Shown: positions 7,698 to 14,354, counted from the first letter of the stretch. The stretch is 15,393 nt of DNA from a bacterium (GCA_004562765.1 SFRL01000057.1:1-15393), one strand, 5' to 3'. The notes: generated from the letters alone by a model not told the origin. Translations and numbers: made by a program.

Positions 7698-8069
7698 TCA
7701 GCATGCCGAATACTGGGGCACACGCTTGCTGTCCCCGCCGGAGTGGATCACCAGCAGACGCAGACCGTCAAAGGAATGCTCCAGCTGCCAGATCTCACGA
7801 AGTACATTCAACGTCGCACCACCGGAGCCGACACGTTTTCCATCTGGATCCGGCAACACCAGGAATCTCGTCTGCTTCGGCAGCCATCCGTTCTCCTGAC
7901 GAAAGACAAGCTGGGCACGATATGCCTCTGCCTGGGCTTCATTCGAAGCCGTCAGTATCACATAGTCCCAGCGCACAAAATTCTTTTTATTTAGGCTTGC
8001 CCTATAATCCTGCCATGCATCCTCATAGCTCTGGCTCAAAAACAAATTTTTTAACTGATTGTGATTCAT
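7698..8069 (-). CDS. Proximal fragment of fkp, N-terminal 123 residues
   Basis: This is the part of the fkp frame before the internal TGA. It has the Rossmann-like start of the GDP-fucose pyrophosphorylase domain: WDYVILTASNEAQAEAY (34-50), a DPDGKRVGSGGATLNVL segment (74-90) with the nucleotide-binding GSGGATL, and IHSGGDSKRVPQYSAC (108-123), the signature basic loop. It ends just before the conserved Gly-Lys. Alone it lacks the sugar-binding half and would not be a working enzyme. It carries the operon's first ribosome binding site (AAAGGAG). Confidence 0.8.
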   Translation of the reverse strand: MNHNQLKNLFLSQSYEDAWQDYRASLNKKNFVRWDYVILTASNEAQAEAYRAQLVFRQENGWLPKQTRFLVLPDPDGKRVGSGGATLNVLREIWQLEHSFDGLRLLVIHSGGDSKRVPQYSAC

Positions 8070-8162
8070 AATTCTCCTTTTGTCCGGTCCAAAAACTTGA
8101 TCGCCTCAACTGCCGCACACAAAAAAACGTCTACTCATCCAAAATGTAATTGTATTATATTA

Positions 8163-8191
8163 AGTATATGTAAAAGAGCGCAAAAATTCAA
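8163..8191 (-). promoter_or_regulatory. Predicted promoter of the fkp operon
   Basis: On the minus strand TTGAAT (8186-8191), a 17-bp spacer, then TATACT (8163-8168). Transcription would start near 8156, giving a leader of about 85 bases before ATG 8069. A second, overlapping option is TTGCGC, 18 bp, TATAAT. The promoter lies downstream of the 8220-8245 repeat copy, so it is independent of the inserted cassette. Confidence 0.7.
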
Positions 8192-8219
8192 TGTAAAATT
8201 CATGACAACGGCCACTGTT

Positions 8220-8245
8220 CCAGACAGATACAACGTTCCTGCTCA
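8220..8245. repeat. 26-bp perfect direct repeat, copy 1 (fkp side of the cassette)
   Basis: This stretch, starting CCAGACAGATACAACGTT, is identical over 26 bases to 9939-9964 and in the same orientation. The flanking bases diverge at once on both sides. It abuts the T-rich tail of the small-RNA/terminator hairpin and stands just upstream of the fkp promoter. The two copies bound the AT-rich Abi cassette, consistent with a duplicated insertion site or recombination site. Confidence 0.85.
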
Positions 8246-8280
8246 AATAAAACAAGAGAGCCGGATTACTCCGGCTCTCT
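8246..8280 (-). terminator. Intrinsic terminator downstream of the Abi gene
   Basis: On the minus strand an 11-bp perfect stem AGAGAGCCGGA/TCCGGCTCTCT (8270-8280 and 8255-8265) is capped by GTAA, a GNRA tetraloop only in this orientation, and followed by TGTTTTATTT. The plus strand has no T-run after it. It ends transcription of the Abi gene and of the proposed small RNA. Confidence 0.85.
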
Positions 8281-8315
8281 CAAGTATGTATCCGCAAATA
8301 CATACCCCAATTAGT
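8246..8315 (-). ncRNA. Candidate small structured RNA of about 70 nt next to the Abi gene
   Basis: Two stable hairpins follow each other on the minus strand: GTATGTAT/ATACATAC (8298-8305 and 8284-8291, loop TTGCGG), and the 11-bp GTAA-capped stem at 8255-8280 with a U-rich tail. A promoter-like pair, TTGCAT, 17 bp, TATAGT (8345-8350 and 8322-8327), lies at the right distance to start an RNA at about 8315 with A. Structured RNAs have been described beside AbiF-type HEPN genes, which makes this more than a terminator candidate. The simpler reading is a two-hairpin 3' end of the Abi mRNA. No covariation can be judged from one sequence. Confidence 0.45.
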
Positions 8316-8321
8316 GCTTAT

Positions 8322-8350
8322 ACTATACAACAAGCATCAAAAAAATGCAA
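8322..8350 (-). promoter_or_regulatory. Predicted promoter for the small RNA
   Basis: Minus-strand TTGCAT (8345-8350), a 17-bp spacer, TATAGT (8322-8327). It overlaps the gap just after the Abi stop codon (8354). No coding gene starts within the next 250 bases before fkp, which has its own promoter, so its only product would be the short hairpin RNA. Confidence 0.45.
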
Positions 8351-8353
8351 GTT

Positions 8354-9334
8354 TTATATAAAATTTTTCAAAATGTTCATTCTTGATGCCAAATCCGGAT
8401 GAATCACTATCGCTGCCACATTCGAATTAACAGCCTGTCTATAATTATCTGTTATCTTTTCAAACTCTCTAATGAAAGCTTTTATTTCTGTTTTGGATAC
8501 CTTCAACAATTTCATATAATAACACATAAGAATAATATAATCTCCAATAGTTTTAAAATTGACATATGGCAATCCAATGTCAATTTTCAAGCATTGTTTC
8601 ATTGCAGCAGAAGGATCAATATTCCTAAATCTGGTATCAAAAACCACTGCATTATGTGCAATCGCATTTCGCAAATCTTTCAATGTATAAATGTATTTGT
8701 ATATCAATTGTCTGTCAGTATCACAGGACACATTTAAAGATAAACGCTTTGAAATGTCATCCCTCACATCATAAGTAAGACATGAAAGTAAGTATCCCAG
8801 ATCTCCCATTGTCATTATTTCAAATAACGCCCACACAGGAACATCTGCATAACCAATATTATTATAGAAGTGTGTTATTTTCGGATTATTCTTCTTATAA
8901 GCATATGCCAGACTAGATTGAATAGAATTCTGCAAATTCAACTTGTTTTGTTGCATTTTTCTCTTCTGCTCTGTTGTAGCTGAAATCGGGGCATTATTAT
9001 ACCCACTGACAACTTTGTCATACATATCTTGAATGGATTCCGAATTGGCATTCACCAGTATGCTTTCCAACGCAATATTTTTTACTGCCGTCTCAATATA
9101 CATCATTTTTCCATATAATAATGCTTTCAGATCAGAATCATACTGAATTGTAGCATAAACTTCAGCATATGATGTAAACGGCAGCCGCCTCTGAGCACTA
9201 CCAAAAAAGCGATAGCCTTTATATCCATGAAAATATCCTGTATTAATAAGTTGTCGTTTCTGTGTCGGCCCCTGTATAGAAATACCACTATCTCGTAAAT
9301 GTCTCATCAAAGCATCTGTTTTTTTATAACTCAT
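8354..9334 (-). CDS. Abi_2 (AbiD/AbiF-type) HEPN-family protein
   Basis: 326 residues. The N-terminus has the Abi_2 pattern: a bundle with LMRHLRDSGISI (9-20), INTGYFHGYKGYRF (30-43), then YDSDLKALLYGKMMYIETAVKNIA (65-88). PVWALFEIMTMGDLGYLL (166-183) precedes LRNAIAHN (221-228), in which Arg222 and His227 form the RxxxxH catalytic motif of HEPN ribonucleases. Members act as RNA-cleaving toxins in abortive infection, stopping growth on phage attack; activity here is inferred from the motif. A weak GGGG ribosome binding site lies seven bases upstream of ATG 9334. The gene follows the small 137-residue gene by 40 bases and is followed by a hairpin unit. Its AT-rich codon use contrasts with manC and fkp on either side, and the pair is bounded by 26-bp direct repeats, pointing to acquisition as a cassette. 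Confidence 0.88.
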   Translation of the reverse strand: MSYKKTDALMRHLRDSGISIQGPTQKRQLINTGYFHGYKGYRFFGSAQRRLPFTSYAEVYATIQYDSDLKALLYGKMMYIETAVKNIALESILVNANSESIQDMYDKVVSGYNNAPISATTEQKRKMQQNKLNLQNSIQSSLAYAYKKNNPKITHFYNNIGYADVPVWALFEIMTMGDLGYLLSCLTYDVRDDISKRLSLNVSCDTDRQLIYKYIYTLKDLRNAIAHNAVVFDTRFRNIDPSAAMKQCLKIDIGLPYVNFKTIGDYIILMCYYMKLLKVSKTEIKAFIREFEKITDNYRQAVNSNVAAIVIHPDLASRMNILKNFI

Positions 9335-9374
9335 ACCCGTTCCCCATCAGAAGTCTTCTAAAATTAAAGCTCCG

Positions 9375-9788
9375 CTACCGAATCTTATCTATTGTTCCCG
9401 AAATATATTTCATACATTTCTCAACCTCTCCTAATTTGTTCAAATCATCCTGTTTCATCCTCAACACCTGAAAAGGATCGGATGTTATATTGTTACATTT
9501 TCTCAATGCTTCTTGAAATATGTCAGTATATGTTTCTATCAATGAATTCGGTTCCTGATCTCTCTCCTCACTGTTCTTCTTCCTATACCACCCTCTGCGC
9601 ACACAAATATAATCAGCAGTATCTGTTACCAGCGTTCTAAGCGCTCCGGTAAGCATACCATCCGTATATCGCCCACCAGATTTTTGATTTGCATACGCAA
9701 ATAGTTCGACTCTGGAATGTTCCACATTATCTTCCATTATTTCTTTATATAACTCTTTAATCTGCTGTGCATTTGACACCTTGTCCAT
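9375..9788 (-). CDS. Small possible winged-helix protein paired with the Abi gene
   Basis: 137 residues, no family recognised with certainty. The N-terminal half resembles a winged helix: a helix NAQQIKELYKEIMED, then VELFAYANQK, SGGRYTDGMLTGALRTLV as a possible turn and recognition helix, and a beta-hairpin-like TADYICVRRGWYRKK (57-71). The C-terminal half (about 80-137) is predicted helical and charged. A DNA-binding regulator or antitoxin of the Abi gene is the natural guess from gene order, 40 bases apart on one strand, but this is inference. ATG 9788 follows a run of nine G (9798-9806) that forms its Shine-Dalgarno region, an unstable sequence that could alter expression by slippage. The upstream DNA is very AT-rich with palindromic TTAATTAA and AATTATAATT runs, possible operator sites. 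Confidence 0.75.
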   Translation of the reverse strand: MDKVSNAQQIKELYKEIMEDNVEHSRVELFAYANQKSGGRYTDGMLTGALRTLVTDTADYICVRRGWYRKKNSEERDQEPNSLIETYTDIFQEALRKCNNITSDPFQVLRMKQDDLNKLGEVEKCMKYISGTIDKIR

Positions 9789-9797
9789 AAATACGCT

Positions 9798-9806
9798 CCC
9801 CCCCCC
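9798..9806 (-). repeat. Homopolymer G9 tract in the ribosome binding region of the 137-residue gene
   Basis: On the minus strand AAAA, nine G, AGCGTATTT, ATG. The tract is the only possible Shine-Dalgarno sequence for this gene. Runs of this length are slip-prone, and elsewhere such tracts near starts cause phase variation; whether this one varies is unknown. Confidence 0.6.
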
Positions 9807-9938
9807 TTTTCTGCTTTATCTATATCTTATCACCGTTTAATTAATTAATCAATTATAATTTTTGCTTTTTAATTATTTTTCAACACCATCGTAATTTAAT
9901 CATCATTATTAAAGTTTCGAGGTTTGCCCATTGCAATA

Positions 9939-9964
9939 CCAGACAGATACAACGTTCCTGCTCA
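9939..9964. repeat. 26-bp perfect direct repeat, copy 2 (manC side of the cassette)
   Basis: Identical to 8220-8245 over 26 bases, same orientation, with no similarity beyond either end. It starts 151 bp upstream of the 137-residue gene. The other copy is also 151 bp from the fkp start, but the intervening sequences are unrelated, so equal spacing is probably coincidence. Confidence 0.85.
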
Positions 9965-10049
9965 TGATACATATAATAAAAAACATTAAGACTTATCCGG
10001 AAATTCCGGAGAAAAAATAGCATGCGGTGTCATCGAAGAATGGCACATG

Positions 10050-10086
10050 TAAACAAATTCAGCCGTCACTTCGCTGACGACTGAAT
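10050..10086 (-). terminator. Terminator of the GT2-gmd-fcl-manC operon
   Basis: On the minus strand ATTCAGTCGTCA/TGACGGCTGAAT (10075-10086 and 10057-10068) forms a 12-bp stem with one G-U pair and a GCGAAG loop, followed by TTGTTTAC. It lies about 90 bases after the manC stop. The T-run is short and interrupted, so efficiency may be moderate. Confidence 0.7.
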
Positions 10087-10176
10087 GTACAAACATAGCT
10101 CTGCACTATGTACCCTTATCCTCTCACATCTAAAAACTGAAGCTGTCTGAGTAAAAACGGAGCTGCCTTTAACACG

Positions 10177-11487
10177 TTAGAGTTCATGCTTCTGTTTATC
10201 CTCCACAGAGATTGCCTCGCCCAGCTGTACCTCGATCAATTTCAGCTCTGTATCTGCGATGACTGTATGGCGACAGCCTGCGCCCATCGTCACCACATCA
10301 CCAACCTGCACGCTCTGCTCCATCCCATCTACGATCGTCCTTCCGGTTCCGGAAATAACGACCCAAACCTCATCGCGGTTCCTATGGCTATGATAATTCA
10401 TGGAATGACCTGCATTTAAGGTAACTTTTATCGTCAGGGATCTATCTTCCACATCGATCACCTGATAACTTCCCCATGACTTTTCCGCAAACATGACCTG
10501 CTGCACGATAGAATCCACATAAGGCTTTATATAGGAACTCTGCTCTTTATCGCTGACTAATATACCCTCCGGAGATGCAGATATCACCACATCATGAAGT
10601 CCCATGGCAAGCACAGGTACATCCATTTCGTTAATAATATTCACGCCCTGGCAGTTGTCATTCAAAATCCCCTTACCGATCACGGGTTCTGTCATCGCTT
10701 CTGTCAGGGTATTCCATGTTCCCAGATCCTTCCACTGTCCCGCAAAACGCATGACCTGAATCTTTTTCTCATTTTCAACCACTGCATAATCAAAGGAAAT
10801 CCTGTTCAGTGTCTCATATTTCGCGTACAGATCCTCATAATCCGTAAAATCTATGAGCTCATGTGCTTTGTCCAGAACATATTTGAGCTTATACGCAAAA
10901 ACACCGCCATTCCAGAGCGCTCCTCTGGAAATGTATTCCTCCGCCACATTCGCGGTCGGCTTTTCCTTAAAGGTATCAACAAAGGAGATCTGATCAGCGG
11001 ACCTTGGAATGATATAGCCATATTTTTCGCTGGGATAGGTGGGTTCGATTCCCATCAAAACAAGATTTGCCTCACCCTTCCCCGCCTGATCGGACAGTAA
11101 TTTCAGCATTTCAAAATAATCATTTTCCACATAGGGGTCCACCGGGCATACGACCACCGGTTCCTCCGGATCGATCCCCTGTACATCCGCCAGATATGCG
11201 GAAACCAGCGCGATCGCCGGAAACGTATCACGACGACAGGGTTCTACCGAAACACCCACCTTGTCACCTAACTGGTTATGGATCGCAGACACCTGTGCCT
11301 TGCTGGTCGCGATTGTCACCACAGCCGTCGGATCTACTGTCTTGATCTGACGAAAAACGCGCTGAACCATTGACTCATAAGCGTCATCGTCAGTCTTGAA
11401 AAATTTGACAAACTGCTTCGACCGGATACTATTGGAAAGCGGCCACAAACGTTTGCCGGAACCGCCACTTAGCAATACAATATTCAT
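10177..11487 (-). CDS. manC: Mannose-1-phosphate guanylyltransferase (GDP-mannose pyrophosphorylase)
   Basis: 436 residues. It makes GDP-mannose from mannose-1-phosphate and GTP, the feedstock for Gmd. The N-terminal nucleotidyltransferase domain begins IVLLSGGSGKRLWPLS (3-18), the pyrophosphorylase signature loop, and has VEPCRRDTFPAIAL, a VCPVDPYV metal site and the FKEKP substrate motif (family FVEKP). The C-terminal part is a cupin (about 335-425) with NYHSHRNRDEVW and GAGCRH, the PMI-II-like domain of the long ManC type. Whether it also isomerises fructose-6-phosphate cannot be told from sequence; the long forms are often bifunctional. Length is slightly below the ~470 of enterobacterial ManC. 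ATG 11487 has GGAGAG seven bases upstream and follows the fcl stop by 21 bases. It is the last gene of the operon. Confidence 0.95.
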   Translation of the reverse strand: MNIVLLSGGSGKRLWPLSNSIRSKQFVKFFKTDDDAYESMVQRVFRQIKTVDPTAVVTIATSKAQVSAIHNQLGDKVGVSVEPCRRDTFPAIALVSAYLADVQGIDPEEPVVVCPVDPYVENDYFEMLKLLSDQAGKGEANLVLMGIEPTYPSEKYGYIIPRSADQISFVDTFKEKPTANVAEEYISRGALWNGGVFAYKLKYVLDKAHELIDFTDYEDLYAKYETLNRISFDYAVVENEKKIQVMRFAGQWKDLGTWNTLTEAMTEPVIGKGILNDNCQGVNIINEMDVPVLAMGLHDVVISASPEGILVSDKEQSSYIKPYVDSIVQQVMFAEKSWGSYQVIDVEDRSLTIKVTLNAGHSMNYHSHRNRDEVWVVISGTGRTIVDGMEQSVQVGDVVTMGAGCRHTVIADTELKLIEVQLGEAISVEDKQKHEL

Positions 11488-11508
11488 GCTGTCTCTCCTG
11501 CCATCCTC

Positions 11509-12453
11509 TTATCTTTCTGCGCGCATGGGGTTATTTAAAAAATCCTCATAGCTGAGACGGATCCCCTCTTCCAGTTCCGTCTTATAGGTCCATCCAAGAC
11601 TCGTTGCCTTGCTGACATCCAGTAATTTTCTGGGCGTGCCGTTGGGCTTGGTCGTATCCCATTTGATCTCACCTTTGTAACCGATCACCTTTGCCACCAG
11701 TTCTGTCAATTCCCTGATGGTCAGTTCCTTGCCTGTACCGGCATTGACCGTCTCATCGCCACTGTAATGATTCATCAGGAATACACACAGATCTGCCAGA
11801 TCATCCACATACAAAAACTCTCTCAAGGGAGATCCATCTCCCCAGCAGGTCACCTCCGGCAGGTGATTGACCTTTGCCTCGTGAAAACGACGGATCAGCG
11901 CCGGAAGCACATGACTGTGTGTCGGATGGTAGTTATCATTCGGTCCATACAGATTGGTAGGCATCACCGATATGTAGTCTGTACCGTATTGTTTATTCAA
12001 AAATTCGCAATATTTCAATCCGGAAATCTTTGCCAGCGCATACGCCTCATTGGTCTTTTCCAATTCAGATGTAAGCAGACAGCTCTCCGGCATCGGCTGG
12101 GGCGCCATGCGGGGGTAGATACAGCTGCTGCCCAGAAACTCCAGTTTTTTACAGCCATTCTTCCATGCAGAATGGATCACGTTCATCTCCAGGATCATAT
12201 TGTCGTACATAAAATCAGCCAGCGCCTCCGAATTGGCCACAATGCCGCCCACCTTGGCTGCTGCCAGAAATACATACTCCGGTTTCTCTGCAGCAAAGAA
12301 ATCCTCCACCGCATCCTGCCTGCACAGATCCAGTTCTTCATGCGTCCTTGTCACAATATTTGTATAACCCTGACGTTCCAGTTCTCTCACGATGGCAGAG
12401 CCGACCATTCCCCGATGGCCTGCCACATATATTTTCGCGTTCTTTTCCATCAT
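11509..12453 (-). CDS. fcl: GDP-L-fucose synthase (epimerase/reductase)
   Basis: 314 residues, the usual length. It converts GDP-4-keto-6-deoxy-mannose to GDP-L-fucose by 3,5-epimerisation and NADPH reduction in the cytoplasm. The Rossmann loop is GHRGMVGSA (12-20). LGSSCIYP (107-114) supplies catalytic Ser109 and Cys111, YALAK (138-142) gives Tyr138 and Lys142, and His181 (THSH) completes the set; each is two residues later than in the E. coli enzyme. PTNLYGPNDNY and CWGDGSPLREFLYVDD are the other family blocks. Two adjacent ATGs (12453, 12450) are possible starts; GGAG lies ten bases before the first. It stands 39 bases after gmd and 21 before manC. Confidence 0.97.
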   Translation of the reverse strand: MMEKNAKIYVAGHRGMVGSAIVRELERQGYTNIVTRTHEELDLCRQDAVEDFFAAEKPEYVFLAAAKVGGIVANSEALADFMYDNMILEMNVIHSAWKNGCKKLEFLGSSCIYPRMAPQPMPESCLLTSELEKTNEAYALAKISGLKYCEFLNKQYGTDYISVMPTNLYGPNDNYHPTHSHVLPALIRRFHEAKVNHLPEVTCWGDGSPLREFLYVDDLADLCVFLMNHYSGDETVNAGTGKELTIRELTELVAKVIGYKGEIKWDTTKPNGTPRKLLDVSKATSLGWTYKTELEEGIRLSYEDFLNNPMRAER

Positions 12454-12492
12454 AACTATCGTTCTCCGATCCCCTGTCTCTTCTTATGCAAA

Positions 12493-13533
12493 CTATGCAA
12501 GCGTTCTCTCATTCGCTACCAGATCCATATCATGCGTTACCATCAGCTCCACCAGACGTGAAAATCCGGTCTTGGTCGGATTCCAGCCCAGTTCCGTCTT
12601 TGCCTTGGTGGGATCGCCCAGCAGATTCACGACATCCGTGGGGCGGTAGAAATCAGGGCTAACCTCTACCAACACCTTTCCGGTGGCTTTATCAATTCCC
12701 TTTTCCTCCATTCCCCCACCGATCCATTCCAGTTCAATGCCGGCATAGTGGAATGCAAGCGTCGCAAACTCGCGAACAGAATGCTGCTCACCGGTAGCGA
12801 TCACAAAATCCTCCGGTTTGTCGTTCTGAAGGATCAGCCACATGCACTCTACATAATCCTTTGCATAGCCCCAGTCACGTAACGATGACAGGTTGCCAAG
12901 ATAGAGTTTGTCCTGCTTGCCCTGGGCGATACGTGCTGCTGCCAGTGTTATCTTTCTGGTAACAAAGGTCTCTCCCCGACGCTCCGATTCATGGTTGAAC
13001 AAAATACCGGAGCAGCAGAACATATCATATGCCTCCCGGTACTCCTTTACGATCCAAAAGCCATACTGCTTTGCAACTGCATAGGGACTGTACGGATGAA
13101 AAGGTGTGGTCTCACTCTGCGGCACCTCCTCCACCTTACCATAAAGCTCCGAAGTAGAGGCCTGGTAAATCCTGCAAGTCTTCTCGAGCCCGCAGACACG
13201 AACCGCCTCCAACACGCGGAGCACACCGGTAGCAACCACATCCGCCGTATATTCCGGCACATCAAAAGAGACCTGCACGTGAGACTGGGCAGCCAGATTG
13301 TAGATCTCATCCGGTCTGATCTGACCGATCAGTTTCACAAGACTGATCGAATCACTCAGATCCCCATAATGCAGGTGAAAATTCGGATCACCCTCTATAT
13401 GCGCGATACGTTCTCTATAATCAACCGAAGACCGGCGGATCATTCCGTGAACCTCATATCCCTTCTCCAATAGAAACTCCGATAAATAGGAACCGTCCTG
13501 TCCCGTCACGCCGGTGATCAATGCTTTTTTCAT
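12493..13533 (-). CDS. gmd: GDP-mannose 4,6-dehydratase
   Basis: 346 residues from ATG 13533, chosen because CGGAGG stands nine bases upstream and the protein then begins MKKALITGVTGQDGSYL, the exact family start; an ATG seven codons earlier (13554) places the ribosome binding site inside the coding sequence. Gmd dehydrates GDP-mannose to GDP-4-keto-6-deoxy-D-mannose, the first committed step to GDP-L-fucose. Visible sites: TGVTGQDGSYL (NADP loop), RRSS (33-36, part of the NADP-binding tetramer interface), STSELYG with Thr127 and Glu129, Tyr151 and Lys155 (SPYAVAK), FNHESERRGETFVTRKI, and SLRDWGYAKDYVE. All catalytic residues are intact. The gene lies between the GT2 gene (50 bases) and fcl (39 bases). 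Confidence 0.97.
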   Translation of the reverse strand: MKKALITGVTGQDGSYLSEFLLEKGYEVHGMIRRSSVDYRERIAHIEGDPNFHLHYGDLSDSISLVKLIGQIRPDEIYNLAAQSHVQVSFDVPEYTADVVATGVLRVLEAVRVCGLEKTCRIYQASTSELYGKVEEVPQSETTPFHPYSPYAVAKQYGFWIVKEYREAYDMFCCSGILFNHESERRGETFVTRKITLAAARIAQGKQDKLYLGNLSSLRDWGYAKDYVECMWLILQNDKPEDFVIATGEQHSVREFATLAFHYAGIELEWIGGGMEEKGIDKATGKVLVEVSPDFYRPTDVVNLLGDPTKAKTELGWNPTKTGFSRLVELMVTHDMDLVANERTLA

Positions 13534-13583
13534 AAAAATATACCTCCGATTCATTTCATTTTTGTAGCTCTCATTCTCAGCAC

Positions 13584-14342
13584 TCAGCCGGTCAGAAATT
13601 TAACTGCCTCGATTGCCACGCACTCAAAAAAGTACAGTCTGCTATACCCGTTGTTGCGATAAATACGATAACGGGCGCGACCGCGCTGCACACATTTTTT
13701 CAGACTGCGCTCATTGCTGACACCGCCATAACGGAAATTTGCCAGCACTTCATTCAACACAACGATGCGATAGCCGCCACGCCGGATTTTCAGCACCAGA
13801 TCCCAGTCATCGTGAAGCGATTCCAGCTTGTACTGGTAGCGGTCATACACCTTTCGCGTGATAAACGTCGTCGGATGGTTCCAGTCTCTGGAGACCGCCG
13901 GGGCCCGAAGTCTGGAATGTTTGATCATCATTTCCGTAAATCCACCGTGTCCGTCTTCCCTGACGATGCGAAGATCCGCATAAAACATATCAAAATGCTT
14001 CTTGCGATAGGTATCCATCATGCGCTCCACCGCATTCAGTTCGTACCAGTCATCCGAATTGATGATACCGACGATCTCTCCATGGGACAAGCGGATCCCC
14101 TTATTCATGGCATCATAGATCCCCCGATCCGGTTCTGAAAGGATATGGTACTCCATACCGCGCTGTGCAAAAGCGCTCTCGTACTCTTTCGCAATGGAGA
14201 CGGTTTCGTCCGAAGATGCTCCGTCGATGATCCAATATTCAATATTTGTATATGTCTGATGCAGCACCGATTCAATGGTACGACGAATCGTGCGCGCACT
14301 GTTGTAGCTCACTGTAATAATGCTAACCTGGGGTTTTATCAT
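13584..14342 (-). CDS. GT2-family glycosyltransferase
   Basis: 252 residues, a GT-A fold enzyme that would add a sugar from a nucleotide donor to a growing glycan at the cytoplasmic membrane face. The N-terminus has VSIITVSYNSARTIRRTIES (6-25), WIIDGASSDET (37-47), EPDRGIYDAMNKGI (70-83) and the metal-binding INSDDWY (94-100). HDDWDLVLKIRRGGY and LANFRYGGVS fit the acceptor side of the WcaE-like group. There is no transmembrane segment; a basic C-terminus may hold it to the membrane. Donor and acceptor cannot be read from sequence, though GDP-fucose or GDP-mannose would fit the operon. ATG 14342 has GGAGG six bases upstream. This is the first gene of the operon, directly after a hairpin with a promoter woven into it. 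Confidence 0.93.
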   Translation of the reverse strand: MIKPQVSIITVSYNSARTIRRTIESVLHQTYTNIEYWIIDGASSDETVSIAKEYESAFAQRGMEYHILSEPDRGIYDAMNKGIRLSHGEIVGIINSDDWYELNAVERMMDTYRKKHFDMFYADLRIVREDGHGGFTEMMIKHSRLRAPAVSRDWNHPTTFITRKVYDRYQYKLESLHDDWDLVLKIRRGGYRIVVLNEVLANFRYGGVSNERSLKKCVQRGRARYRIYRNNGYSRLYFFECVAIEAVKFLTG

Positions 14343-14354
14343 GGGTGACCTCCA

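Larger units (their letters stand above)
4968..8069 (-). pseudogene. fkp: fkp: fucokinase/GDP-fucose pyrophosphorylase with in-frame TGA at codon 124
   Basis: One reading frame of 1033 codons spans 8069 to 4968 with a single internal stop, TGA at 7698-7700. Both parts are in the same frame with no insertion or deletion, and the sequence around the stop aligns without a gap to the pyrophosphorylase motif: HSGGDSKRVPQYSAC, stop, KLFSPVP, where the family has Gly-Lys (as in human FPGT, ALGKIFTALP). GGA to TGA is a one-base change. The enzyme would phosphorylate L-fucose to fucose-1-phosphate (C-terminal GHMP kinase) and join it to GMP to give GDP-L-fucose (N-terminal half), the salvage route known from Bacteroides Fkp. 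ATG 8069 has AAAGGAG close upstream, and a good promoter lies at 8163-8191. Either a recent nonsense mutation or a base-call error explains the stop. If real, the nucleotide-binding loop is lost and the downstream PGT and HAD genes may suffer polarity. Confidence 0.88.
9807..10176. other. Intergenic region between manC and the Abi cassette
   Basis: Contains no supported gene. 9807-9938 is very AT-rich with palindromic runs but no strong promoter (best: TTGAAA, 20 bp, TATAAT on the minus strand). 9939-9964 is the second direct-repeat copy. 9999-10014 holds the near-palindrome TCCGGAAATTCCGGA. 10027-10047 can fold as GTGTCAT/ATGGCAC with a G-U pair. 10057-10086 is the manC terminator. 10093-10110 has a weaker ACATAG/CTATGT stem. 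The hairpin-rich half is the manC side and the AT-rich half belongs to the cassette. Confidence 0.6.

Noticed and set aside
7698..7700. Selenocysteine or general TGA recoding in fkp
   Set aside because: The family has Gly, not Cys or Sec, at this position; Trp is coded by TGG throughout and TGA ends other genes normally; no SECIS-like hairpin is evident just downstream.
8220..9964. Insertion sequence or integrative element in the classic sense
   Set aside because: No transposase, integrase, terminal inverted repeats or tRNA is present; only the direct repeats support mobility.
11767..12561. 264-codon plus-strand ORF antisense to fcl and gmd
   Set aside because: It is the antisense shadow of intact, confidently identified genes, with no ribosome binding site or recognisable domain.
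12493..13554. Longer gmd start at 13554
   Set aside because: It would place the strong CGGAGG inside the coding region and add seven residues before the family's conserved MKKALITG start.
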